This document shows positions 17,232 through 26,055 of a stretch of 40,546 nt of DNA, piece by piece. Source of the DNA: Lachnospiraceae bacterium (GTDB lineage: Bacteria > Bacillota > Clostridia > Lachnospirales > Lachnospiraceae); assembly GCA_024698145.1 (NCBI GenBank), contig JAILRO010000041.1:1-40546 (forward strand), written 5' to 3'. The translations under genes were made by a program, and so were the position numbers. Below the pieces are notes generated by a model. That model had not been told where the DNA came from. It saw nothing but the letters and a program-made list of their open reading frames with translations, and searched no databases. Every line of letters begins with the position of its first letter. The stretch's first letter is position 1.

Positions 17232-19589
17232 ATGTTTGAATTGATTAGAGAAAACCAATTAAATATTATGTTGCTTCTTTGCGGAGCGTGTGCCTCCATT
17301 ACATTGCTTTTGATAATCACAAGATTTATATCAAATAGCAGGAAGAACGTATTGATTTTAATGGAAGTAATTGCTTTCTTCCTGTTATGGTTTGACAGAC
17401 TGGCATACATTTATTCCGGCGTGGAAACAAAAAAAGGCTATAACATGGTAAGGGTGAGCAATTTTGCTGTCTTCTTTCTTACATCAGCGATAGTTTGTGG
17501 ATTTAACATGTATCTTATTGACTGGTTGAAACATGAAGGCGGAATGAAAGAGACACCTGCCAGACTCAGGTTTGTAGCGATAGTGTCTATTCTTGGAATG
17601 TTGCTTTCGATTGTATCAGCATTTACGGGCTTGTATTATTATTTTGATGAAACAAACCGTTATCATAGAGGACCGGGATTTCTTATTGCATATATCGTTC
17701 CGATTATATGCCCGATTGTTCAGTTTACGTTGATTGTGAAGAAGCGGAAACTGTTCAGTAGGATAATCTTTTTGTCGCTTGTTTTGTATATTTTCGTTCC
17801 TATCGTGTGCGGAGTAATACAGATATTTGCATACGGTATATCTATTGTTAATATGTCTATGGTGGTTGTATCCATATTCTTATACATCTTTACCTATCTT
17901 GATATTAATGATGAGGTAGAACGTATACACGAAATGGAAATGGATGATTTGAAGGAAGAACAGAACAGTATCAAGAGGCTTTTTGAACAGACGGCAACAG
18001 CCTTTGTTAAAGCTGTTGAGAGAAAGGATGATTTTTCAAAGGGACATTCTGAACGTGTTGCTACGTACGCAAGAAGAATTGCCGAGATTTATGGTAAAAA
18101 TGAAGAAGAATGTGAAAGAGTGTATTATGCTGCACTGCTTCATGATGTCGGAATTATAGGAGTTCCTGACAACGTTATCAAAAATGAGGCCAACCCCGAT
18201 AAATGGGATTACGAAGTAATGCGAAAGAAACCTGAAATTGGTAGAGAAATACTTTCCGATATTACAGAGTATCCATACCTTAGTCAGGCTGCTTATTACA
18301 GTCATGAAAGATATAACGGAACAGGATATCCGGAAGGTTTATCAGGAACCGATATTCCCGAGATTGCAAGAATAGTTGCGGTTGCGGATGCATTTGCGAC
18401 CATGACAAGTAAGAAAAGATATCGTGAAGCGAAACCGGAGTTTGTGGCAAGAGAAGCATTTGTAAAAGGATCCGGTGAAGAGTTTGATCCTGATTTTGCC
18501 AATATAATGATTAAGATAATAGATGAAGACACAGATGAGAAAAAACAGGAAGAATTATCGAAAAATGCTACGGAGCTTCATTGCGAAGAATACAGAGATA
18601 CTATTTCTTCCGGTATCGAAATAGATCGAGAGAAAGTGAAGATAAGCTTTGAGTGCGAACCGTCTAAAGAGTCGGAGGGAGCATATAGCGCACCATCGAT
18701 TATTTTGTTTGAGTCATTTGATAAACGAGTTCATAATAATGCAAAGACTATAAGTGCTTATTATTATCTTGAATACGCAGAGGTGTGGTTTGATAATAAT
18801 ATTATTGATACTGCAGCAAGAAAAATCGAGGTTACAAAATCCGAGATAAGAGAAGCTTCCGATGATTCACACTATGAAATAACAGCGGCCAGATATGAGG
18901 ATCATTTAAAAATTCGTATGACAAGCCCGACTTACATGAAGGAAATTATTGTTGCACTGCCAAGTGGTTCAAAAGGTGCATATATCGGCATTACCGGTGA
19001 GCATTGTGATATTACCGATATCGTTGTAGAATATACGGGTGTGAGTGTTGGTACTTATGACATTCCAAGAATCGCAGATGAAATCAGTTATATTGATCGT
19101 ATCGAATCTGATATTAAGAATATACAGATTGACAGAACACGTTCGGCGACAACTGAAGGAATCGAAATCGAAGACAGGTTACAGATCAACTTCCACACTA
19201 TGAGTTTGCCGGATTCAAAGTTTGTTTGGCATTGCCCATACATCGTGTTATTCTACTCTGATAACAATATGGTTGGAGGACCTAATTATCGCGAGTACGC
19301 ACTTATCAAATTAAATGGTGAGAATGAAGTTAAAGGCAATTATGCGGAGAATAGATTCAATATGAAGCGTAAGGCTGAATTCCCTGGTTGGGAAGAGTGG
19401 AAGACTGTTAATCAGAAAGGTATGGAGTGCGAGGTTGTTATAGAAAGGAGTGGCAATCGCATTGTCACGACAACCGAGAATCTCGGTATTGAAATTAAGA
19501 ATATTACTACGATTAACGAGTTAAAAGATAATGTATGCGTCGCTCTTACAGGCGATCAGTGTGCATTGACGGATATAAGATTAAAGTAA
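17232..19589 (+). CDS. 7-TM HD-GYP-like protein with degenerate metal site and duplicated C-terminal domain
   Basis: This 785-residue protein has seven predicted membrane helices (about 1-230), a short coiled linker, an HD-GYP domain (about 250-440) and a long C-terminal part. The HD pair is present (H304-D305), as are GTGYPEGL (about 363-370) and D386. Three normally invariant positions are altered: the Lys of HDxGK is Ile308, the His of the MKxH motif is Lys333, and the first His of HHE is Ser357. Phosphodiesterase activity is therefore doubtful. Residues about 460-602 and 642-785 form two related copies, each beginning GIEI and ending with a pattern like TGEHCDITDI or TGDQCALTDI. They resemble a beta-sandwich but I do not recognise the family. 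The gene starts six bases after the hybrid kinase, so they are probably one operon. Confidence 0.88.
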   Translation: MFELIRENQLNIMLLLCGACASITLLLIITRFISNSRKNVLILMEVIAFFLLWFDRLAYIYSGVETKKGYNMVRVSNFAVFFLTSAIVCGFNMYLIDWLKHEGGMKETPARLRFVAIVSILGMLLSIVSAFTGLYYYFDETNRYHRGPGFLIAYIVPIICPIVQFTLIVKKRKLFSRIIFLSLVLYIFVPIVCGVIQIFAYGISIVNMSMVVVSIFLYIFTYLDINDEVERIHEMEMDDLKEEQNSIKRLFEQTATAFVKAVERKDDFSKGHSERVATYARRIAEIYGKNEEECERVYYAALLHDVGIIGVPDNVIKNEANPDKWDYEVMRKKPEIGREILSDITEYPYLSQAAYYSHERYNGTGYPEGLSGTDIPEIARIVAVADAFATMTSKKRYREAKPEFVAREAFVKGSGEEFDPDFANIMIKIIDEDTDEKKQEELSKNATELHCEEYRDTISSGIEIDREKVKISFECEPSKESEGAYSAPSIILFESFDKRVHNNAKTISAYYYLEYAEVWFDNNIIDTAARKIEVTKSEIREASDDSHYEITAARYEDHLKIRMTSPTYMKEIIVALPSGSKGAYIGITGEHCDITDIVVEYTGVSVGTYDIPRIADEISYIDRIESDIKNIQIDRTRSATTEGIEIEDRLQINFHTMSLPDSKFVWHCPYIVLFYSDNNMVGGPNYREYALIKLNGENEVKGNYAENRFNMKRKAEFPGWEEWKTVNQKGMECEVVIERSGNRIVTTTENLGIEIKNITTINELKDNVCVALTGDQCALTDIRLK

Positions 19590-19617
19590 ATGATAAAAGG
19601 AAAAGAAAGGCAAAACA

Positions 19618-21960
19618 ATGTTTCTTGATGAGTTAAAAGTTGGTGAAAACGCAATTGTAAAAAATGTCGGAGGTCAAGGCGCACTTCGCCAACATTTCCT
19701 TGATATGGGAATTATTCCCGGAACCCGAATTAAAATAATTAAGTTTGCGCCTATGGGAGATCCCGTAGAAATCAAACTTCACGATTATGAACTGACACTT
19801 CGTATCGCAGAAGCAGGGCAGATTGAGGTTGACAAGAAGCAGGCGGAGGATAAAGAAGAGCCTGTAAATGTTAAGCAGGAAAAGACTTACAATGAGCATC
19901 CCGGACTTGGTGAGGGAGGAAGATTTCATCAGAAAGGAAGCGGTAATCCGTTGCCGGAGAATGAACAGATTACATTCGCTCTTGTCGGCAACCAGAACAG
20001 CGGAAAGACAACGCTTTTTAATCAGTTGACCGGAAGCAGACAACATGTCGGTAATTTTCCCGGTGTTACGGTTGACAGAAAAGACGGTGTTATTAAAGGA
20101 CACCCTAATACACTTGTAACCGATCTTCCCGGTATTTACTCGATGTCGCCTTACAGTAATGAAGAGGTGGTATCGCGTAATTTTGTGTTGGACGAAAAAC
20201 CGAAAGGTATTATCAATATAGTAGATGCAACTAACATAGAGAGAAACCTTTATCTTACAATGCAGCTTTTGGAAATGAATATTCCGATGGTTGTGGCTCT
20301 TAATATGATGGACGAGGTGCGCGAGAACGGTGGCTCTATCGATGTCAACAGGATGGAGCAAATGTTGGGAGTTCCTGTCGTGCCGATTTCTGCAGCAAAG
20401 AATCAGGGTGTTGACGAGCTTGTAGAACATGCACTTCATGTTGCTTATTATCAGGAGAAACCGCTTCGTCAGGATTTCTGTGACGAGAGCCAAGACGGTG
20501 GTGCCGTGCATAGATGTCTGCATGCGGTAGTTCACTTGATTGAAGATCATGCAAAAGAAGCCGGAATCCCGGTTCGTTTTGCGGGTTCTAAGGTAATTGA
20601 GGGAGATAAACTAATATTAAAGCCTTTAAAGCTTGAAGATAACGAGATTGAAACGATAGATCACATTGTTTTGCAGATGGAGAAGGAACGTGGTCTTGAT
20701 AAGAATGCAGCAATTGCGGATATGCGATTTGCATTTATTGAGAAGGTTTGCAGATATTGTGTTCACAAAATGGGCGAGAGTAAGGAACGTATCCGAAGTG
20801 AGAAAATCGACAGGATTTTAACAGGCAAATACACAGCGATTCCTGCGTTTTTCGGAATCATGTTTTTGGTGTTCTTCTTGACATTTAACGTTATTGGTGC
20901 GTTTTTGCAGGAACTGTTGGAAAACGGTATTGAAATGCTTGGCGGATGGCTTTCTGATGTCATGCAAAATGCCGGTGTTAATGAAGTGCTTAAGAATCTT
21001 GTAATTGACGGTATATTTGAAGGTGTCGGTAGTGTGTTATCTTTCCTACCGATTATTGTTGTAATGTTCTTCTTTTTGTCGCTTCTTGAGGATAGCGGAT
21101 ACATTGCACGAGTTGCCTTTGTAATGGATAAATCGTTAAGAAAGATTGGACTTTCGGGACGAAGTATCGTTCCAATGCTTATAGGATTTGGTTGTACTGT
21201 GCCGGCGGTTATGGCAACACGTACGATGCCAAGTGAGCGAGATAGGAAGATGACTATACTGCTTACACCTTTTATGAGTTGTTCGGCAAAGCTTCCTATA
21301 TATGCTTTCTTTGTAAGTGTATTCTTTCCAAAGCGCGGCGGACTAGTGATGATTGCTTTATATGCGTTTGGTATTGTTATGGGAATTCTTGCGGCACTTC
21401 TTTATAAAAAGACACTGTTTCGTGGTGAAGCGGTTCCTTTTGTGATGGAACTTCCAAATTATCGTATGCCCGGTGCGAAGAATGTAATAAGACTTTTGTG
21501 GGGAAAATCCAAAGATTTTCTTCAGAAAGCTTTTTCGGTTATTCTTATAGCTACAATTGTTGTCTGGGTATTTAGAAGTTTTGATATACATTTTAATCCG
21601 GTGACAAACGAGGCGGACAGTATTCTTGCACTTTTGTCCAAAGGATTTGAACCGATTATGAAACCGCTTGGTCTTGGTGACTGGAGAATATGTAGCGCGC
21701 TTATAACAGGATTTATTGCAAAAGAAAGTGTAGTATCAACTTTGCTGTTGTTGTTTAGCAATGGTGTGGAGAGTGCACTTACCACTCTTTCGGCAGTTGC
21801 ACTTTTGGTATTTTCATTACTTTATACACCTTGTGTGGCAGCAGTTGCATCTGTTAAAAGAGAGCTTGGAGCCAAGTGGGCATTGGCAGTTGTTATATGG
21901 CAATGTCTGGTTGCGTGGGTTGTGACATTTGCCGTGTATCATATTGGTTTGATGCTGTAA
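19618..21960 (+). CDS. feoB: Ferrous iron transporter, FeoA-FeoB fusion
   Basis: This 780-residue inner-membrane GTPase transporter takes up Fe(II) under anoxic conditions. Residues 1-75 form a FeoA SH3-like domain (LRQHFLDMGIIPGTRIKI), normally a separate protein, joined by a charged linker. The FeoB G-domain has G1 GNQNSGKT (124-131), G3 DLPGIYS, G4 NMMDE and G5-like ISAAK. The membrane part has the two Gate motifs with conserved cysteines, GFGCTVPAVMATRT and PFMSCSAKLPIYAF. The start has GAAAGG upstream, and the gap to the preceding gene is 28 bases without a terminator, so it may be co-transcribed with the c-di-GMP genes. No Fur/IdeR/DtxR box was recognised immediately upstream. Confidence 0.96.
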   Translation: MFLDELKVGENAIVKNVGGQGALRQHFLDMGIIPGTRIKIIKFAPMGDPVEIKLHDYELTLRIAEAGQIEVDKKQAEDKEEPVNVKQEKTYNEHPGLGEGGRFHQKGSGNPLPENEQITFALVGNQNSGKTTLFNQLTGSRQHVGNFPGVTVDRKDGVIKGHPNTLVTDLPGIYSMSPYSNEEVVSRNFVLDEKPKGIINIVDATNIERNLYLTMQLLEMNIPMVVALNMMDEVRENGGSIDVNRMEQMLGVPVVPISAAKNQGVDELVEHALHVAYYQEKPLRQDFCDESQDGGAVHRCLHAVVHLIEDHAKEAGIPVRFAGSKVIEGDKLILKPLKLEDNEIETIDHIVLQMEKERGLDKNAAIADMRFAFIEKVCRYCVHKMGESKERIRSEKIDRILTGKYTAIPAFFGIMFLVFFLTFNVIGAFLQELLENGIEMLGGWLSDVMQNAGVNEVLKNLVIDGIFEGVGSVLSFLPIIVVMFFFLSLLEDSGYIARVAFVMDKSLRKIGLSGRSIVPMLIGFGCTVPAVMATRTMPSERDRKMTILLTPFMSCSAKLPIYAFFVSVFFPKRGGLVMIALYAFGIVMGILAALLYKKTLFRGEAVPFVMELPNYRMPGAKNVIRLLWGKSKDFLQKAFSVILIATIVVWVFRSFDIHFNPVTNEADSILALLSKGFEPIMKPLGLGDWRICSALITGFIAKESVVSTLLLLFSNGVESALTTLSAVALLVFSLLYTPCVAAVASVKRELGAKWALAVVIWQCLVAWVVTFAVYHIGLML

Positions 21961-21967
21961 AAAATAC

Positions 21968-21995
21968 TTGTTTATATTGTAAAAAATGGTAATAT
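21968..21995 (+). promoter_or_regulatory. Possible promoter for the GGDEF gene
   Basis: TTGTTT (21968-21973) and TAATAT (21990-21995) are spaced by 16 bases in the 69-base gap after feoB. No terminator separates the genes, so this may be an internal promoter in a longer operon. Confidence 0.35.
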
Positions 21996-22029
21996 ATAAC
22001 TATAAGAAACGTGTTGATAGGAGCGCAAT

Positions 22030-23100
22030 ATGTGGTTAGTTAATTTTATCAACAAAGACGTTGTTGCACAGAACGAGAATAAGCGCAGCATGGTTGCTTT
22101 GAGGATATTGTACATGGTTTTGTTTGTTGCTTTTGCAACAGATGTTTTGGCATTTGGAGTGGATGCCTTTAATGTATTTCCATATAGAATTTTTGGCTTC
22201 TTTGCTGTTAATATAGTGCTTTTTGCATTAACCTACAATACGAGAACAAGAACATCGGTAATAATGTTTGTGTTTTATGTTTTTGCATGGACTTTGGCGA
22301 TGATTCCCTGTTTTGGATGGAGTGCGGGAATGCAGAATTATTATATCCTTATTTTGATGTTATGCTTTTTTGCAGTACCCGGAAAACCAGTGTATAAGTT
22401 CGTGTTAGCATCGATTGTTCTTGTTGCAAGAATTGCGACGATAGGAATATATGGAGGCGTTAAGCCGATTGTCGAGATAGCATCAATTCAGGATAAGATA
22501 TTGCAGATTAGTAACATTTCTGCCGTATATATAGCAATTATATTGATATCCTACATTTACAGTCATGATGAAATTGAAGCTGAAGATAAGCTTATGAAGT
22601 ACAACGACAAGCTTAAGAAAGAGGCGGGTACGGATCAATTGACTGGACTTGTCAACAGAAGAAGAGCGCTCGAATATTTGCAGGAACTTCGAGATGCTAA
22701 TTTTTCAAGTTTTATAAGTATTGCTATGGGTGATATTGACTTCTTCAAGAAGGTTAATGATACATATGGTCATGACGCAGGAGATGAAGTGCTTAAGTCG
22801 GTAGCTAATACAATGAAGGAAGTCTGCGGCTCAAAAGGACTTGTATCGCGCTGGGGTGGAGAAGAGTTTTTGATAATATTTGCAGATGTCAACGGTGATG
22901 ATGCATTTATTGATATGGAGAAATTAAGACGTGAGATTTCTAAGAGGACAATAGTTGTGGGTGAGCAGGAAATCAATATAACCATGACGATTGGACTTAC
23001 GGAATACAATATCAAAAAGAACATTGAGAATGCTATCAAAGAAGCAGACGAGAAATTATATCTTGGTAAGACGAACGGAAGAAACCAGGTAGTATATTAA
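22030..23100 (+). CDS. Membrane GGDEF diguanylate cyclase
   Basis: This 356-residue enzyme is predicted to make cyclic di-GMP from two GTP. About six membrane helices (residues 20-185) form an uncharacterised sensor region, followed by a short helical linker and a GGDEF domain (about 200-356). The active site is GGEEF (276-280), preceded by SRW, and DQLTGLVNRR and GDIDFFKKVNDTYGHDAGDEVL are typical. The RxxD product-inhibition site expected five residues before GGEEF is absent (GSKG in that place). The start has an AGGAG site. It is followed after 34 bases by the FapA-like gene. It is the only GGDEF in the window and the natural source of the signal read by the riboswitch and PilZ protein. 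Confidence 0.94.
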   Translation: MWLVNFINKDVVAQNENKRSMVALRILYMVLFVAFATDVLAFGVDAFNVFPYRIFGFFAVNIVLFALTYNTRTRTSVIMFVFYVFAWTLAMIPCFGWSAGMQNYYILILMLCFFAVPGKPVYKFVLASIVLVARIATIGIYGGVKPIVEIASIQDKILQISNISAVYIAIILISYIYSHDEIEAEDKLMKYNDKLKKEAGTDQLTGLVNRRRALEYLQELRDANFSSFISIAMGDIDFFKKVNDTYGHDAGDEVLKSVANTMKEVCGSKGLVSRWGGEEFLIIFADVNGDDAFIDMEKLRREISKRTIVVGEQEINITMTIGLTEYNIKKNIENAIKEADEKLYLGKTNGRNQVVY

Positions 23101-23134
23101 ACATGAGTTTTCACCTTGATCGGAGGTTGTTACT

Positions 23135-24550
23135 ATGGAGAACAAGCAACAGACAGATCCAATCAGCGAAAATCCAATTAAGATATTTATATCCGAAGAT
23201 AAGATGAATGCTTATCTTTTCCTCGCAATTCCTCAGGAAGGACAGGAAGCATACAAAGAGTCGGAGATTTATGACGCAATTGCCGCAGCGGGAGTTAAGG
23301 GGCAGGTTAATAAGGATGTCATTAGTCAGATGCTTTCCTCGGGATGGTATGGAAGTAAGAGACTTATATGTGAGGGCATACCGGTTAGAGATGGTGTCGA
23401 CGGATATTTTGAGTATTTCTTTCATCAGAAGGATGAGAAGAGCGGTAAACCGCGCGTGTTAGACGACGGTTCTGTTGATTATACAAGTGTCAATACGGTT
23501 GGTACCGTATCAGAGGGAGACCTTATTGCAATCTATCATCCGGCAATACCCGGGCATTTTGGATATACGGTTACGGGCGAATTATTAAAGCCTAAGATTC
23601 CCAAAGGTTATCCGGTGCCGCAGCTTAACGGTTGTCGATATGATGAGAGTACATACTCTTATTACGCAACAATAGATGGTAAGGTTGAGGCTACCAATAC
23701 TAAGTTGCAGGTAACTCAGACTTTGCAGATTAATAAGAACGTTAACGTGGCTTTTGGAAGCATTTATTTCATGGGCGATATTGAGATATACGGTGATGTA
23801 GATTCGGGTGTAGAGATAACTGCGAGTGGCTCCGTTACAATAGGTGGAAGCGTTCAGGGCGCAAGTATCATGGCAGGTGAGAATATCACGATACGTGGAG
23901 GAATACTGGGTGATGACAATACACGTATTTCCTGCGGTGGAGACTTAGAAGCACGTTTCATGCAGTATGTCAATGTTGTTGCGGGTGGCAATGTTACGGC
24001 TAAGTCAATTCTTGACTGTAATGTTCGTGCAGGAGGAATGGTATTGATTGAAGATACCAACGGACTTATATCGGGCGGTTTCATTTACAGTACCAAGGGT
24101 ATTGACGGACAGGCATTTGGTAATAAACGTTCGGTTAAGACTATACTTTCTGCCGGAAAGAATAATAAGGTATTGGCTGATAAAGTGGAGTATCCAAGGC
24201 TTATACAGGAGCTTGATTTGAAGCTTACGGGAATTAACAGCCGAGAGATTCAGTTAGACAGAGAAGCCAAGAAGGATCCTACCAAAAAGAAATCCAATAT
24301 GCTTCATATAATTAGACAGAACAAGGCAAGAATATTGGCTGAGAAGAAACAATTAGAGGCTGTATATGCAGCATATGACAACATGAATAATTCGGCAAAC
24401 GCCAGGACAATAATAAAGGGTAGGAAGTTCTTCCCGGGTGTTATTGTGCAAATCGATAACAAAGACTATTCAATAGATTTTGAAATGATACTTGTTTCAT
24501 TCAGGAATAATGAAGAAGGAATTTCCTATGTTCAGGAGAGTGATGAATGA
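23135..24550 (+). CDS. FapA-family protein (DUF342)
   Basis: This 471-residue soluble protein of the DUF342/FapA family has an N-terminal domain, then a right-handed beta-helix region rich in Gly/Val repeats (about 190-330; for example GGSVQGASIMAGENITIRGG), then a coiled-coil-like basic helix (about 345-420) and a short C-terminal beta domain. Members are called polymerase-associated or flagellar-assembly-type proteins, but their biochemistry is poorly defined. No signal peptide is seen. The start has a GGAGG site. The stop codon overlaps the next start by 4 bases (ATGA), so translation of the DNA polymerase gene is probably coupled to it. Its place after a GGDEF gene suggests a c-di-GMP-related or surface role; this is inference. 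Confidence 0.88.
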   Translation: MENKQQTDPISENPIKIFISEDKMNAYLFLAIPQEGQEAYKESEIYDAIAAAGVKGQVNKDVISQMLSSGWYGSKRLICEGIPVRDGVDGYFEYFFHQKDEKSGKPRVLDDGSVDYTSVNTVGTVSEGDLIAIYHPAIPGHFGYTVTGELLKPKIPKGYPVPQLNGCRYDESTYSYYATIDGKVEATNTKLQVTQTLQINKNVNVAFGSIYFMGDIEIYGDVDSGVEITASGSVTIGGSVQGASIMAGENITIRGGILGDDNTRISCGGDLEARFMQYVNVVAGGNVTAKSILDCNVRAGGMVLIEDTNGLISGGFIYSTKGIDGQAFGNKRSVKTILSAGKNNKVLADKVEYPRLIQELDLKLTGINSREIQLDREAKKDPTKKKSNMLHIIRQNKARILAEKKQLEAVYAAYDNMNNSANARTIIKGRKFFPGVIVQIDNKDYSIDFEMILVSFRNNEEGISYVQESDE

Positions 24551-26055
24551 TGCAGGAAAAGCAACGCTATTATATTGCGATAGATTTAAAATCGTTCTAT
24601 GCTTCGGTAGAGTGTAGAGAACGTCAACGTAATCCGCTTACCACCAATCTGGTGGTGGCGGATTTTTCTAGAACGGAGAAGACAATATGTCTTGCTGTAA
24701 CCCCCTCGCTTAAAGCTTTCGGAATACCCGGAAGAGCGAGGCTTTTTGAGGCTGTACAGAAGGTAAAACAGGTTAATGCATCAAGAAAAACATATGCACC
24801 GGGCGGAAACTTCACGGGCAAGTCAGACGATGCAATAGAGCTTGAAAACCATCCGGAACTTGAGCTTGATTATATTGTTGCACCACCTAGGATGGCGCTT
24901 TATATGGAATACAGTACGCGCATCTATAATATATATTTGCGTTATATTGCGCCAGAGGATATTCACGTCTATTCTGTTGATGAGGTGTTTATCGATGTGA
25001 CGGATTATCTTAATACTTACAAGATGTCGCCAAGACAACTTGCAAGCAAAATGATTAAAGAAGTGCTTGATGAGACGGGTATAACGGCAACAGCGGGAAT
25101 CGGAACGAATATGTATCTTTGTAAAATTGCTATGGATATTGTGGCAAAACATATTCCTGCTGATAAGGACGGAGTGCGTATCGCCAAGCTTGATGAGCTA
25201 AGCTACAGACAGCTTTTGTGGGAGCATAAGCCGATTACGGATTTCTGGCGAGTTGGAGGCGGTATCGCAAGAAAGCTTGCAAAGTACGGAATGTACACAA
25301 TGGGGGACGTCGCGAGATGTTCCATTGGAAAGCCTTCGGATTTTCATAATGAAGAGCTTTTGTATAAGCTTTTTGGTGTCAACGCTGAGCTTTTAATTGA
25401 TCATGCATGGGGCTATGAGCCTTGTACGATAGAATATATCAAGGCATACAAACCTGAGAATAACAGCTTGGGTTCAGGACAGGTGCTGCAAAACCCATAC
25501 GAGTTTGATAAGGCAAGAATTGTAATTCGTGAAATGACCGAGGCGTTGGTGCTTGATTTGGTTGATAAGAGACTGGTTACAGATCAGCTTGTAATTACTG
25601 TCGGTTATGATATTGAGAATTTAACCAAAGATAATATTCGCAATTCTTATACGGGAGAGGTTACGGTTGACAGGTACGGAAGAAGTGTGCCTAAGAGTGC
25701 ACATGGAAGTACCAATCTTCGGACGCATACTTCATCAACAGAAGAAATAGTAGATGCAGTTATAGAGCTTTTTGACAATATTGTTGATAAAAGACTTCTG
25801 ATAAGAAGAATGTACGTAACGGCTAATCATGTTATAACGGAAAAGGCAGCACAGGAGAATAAGTACGAACAGTTGTCATTGTTTGATATGGATAATGACA
25901 GGAAGGTAGATAAGACTGACGAGCGTAACATTCAACAGGCAGTTTTGTCGATACAAAAAAAATACGGAAAGAATGCATTGCTAAAAGGAGTAAGTCTTAT
26001 GGAGGGTGCGACGGCAATGTCAAGAAATCAGCAAATCGGAGGACACAAGGCATGA
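24547..26055 (+). CDS. Y-family DNA polymerase (UmuC/ImuB-like)
   Basis: This 502-residue protein is predicted to do translesion DNA synthesis. The N-terminal catalytic palm has IAIDLKSFYASVE (the first metal Asp) and the second metal site SVDEVFID with D145-E146; both are intact, so it should be active. The thumb and little-finger regions follow (about 220-430), including a helix-hairpin-helix-like ITDFWRVGGGIARKLAKYG. Near the C-terminus is YEQLSLFDMD. QLSLF there matches the beta-clamp-binding motif QLxLF. It overlaps the FapA gene by 4 bases at the start and the YolD gene by 4 bases at the end. Pairing with YolD is the known Firmicute arrangement, where it is often SOS or stress linked. 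No LexA box was identified nearby. Confidence 0.94.
   Translation: MMQEKQRYYIAIDLKSFYASVECRERQRNPLTTNLVVADFSRTEKTICLAVTPSLKAFGIPGRARLFEAVQKVKQVNASRKTYAPGGNFTGKSDDAIELENHPELELDYIVAPPRMALYMEYSTRIYNIYLRYIAPEDIHVYSVDEVFIDVTDYLNTYKMSPRQLASKMIKEVLDETGITATAGIGTNMYLCKIAMDIVAKHIPADKDGVRIAKLDELSYRQLLWEHKPITDFWRVGGGIARKLAKYGMYTMGDVARCSIGKPSDFHNEELLYKLFGVNAELLIDHAWGYEPCTIEYIKAYKPENNSLGSGQVLQNPYEFDKARIVIREMTEALVLDLVDKRLVTDQLVITVGYDIENLTKDNIRNSYTGEVTVDRYGRSVPKSAHGSTNLRTHTSSTEEIVDAVIELFDNIVDKRLLIRRMYVTANHVITEKAAQENKYEQLSLFDMDNDRKVDKTDERNIQQAVLSIQKKYGKNALLKGVSLMEGATAMSRNQQIGGHKA

Noticed and set aside
19633-20550. 305-codon minus-strand open frame opposite feoB
   Set aside because: feoB shows all family motifs in this stretch; the antisense frame has none and no ribosome site.
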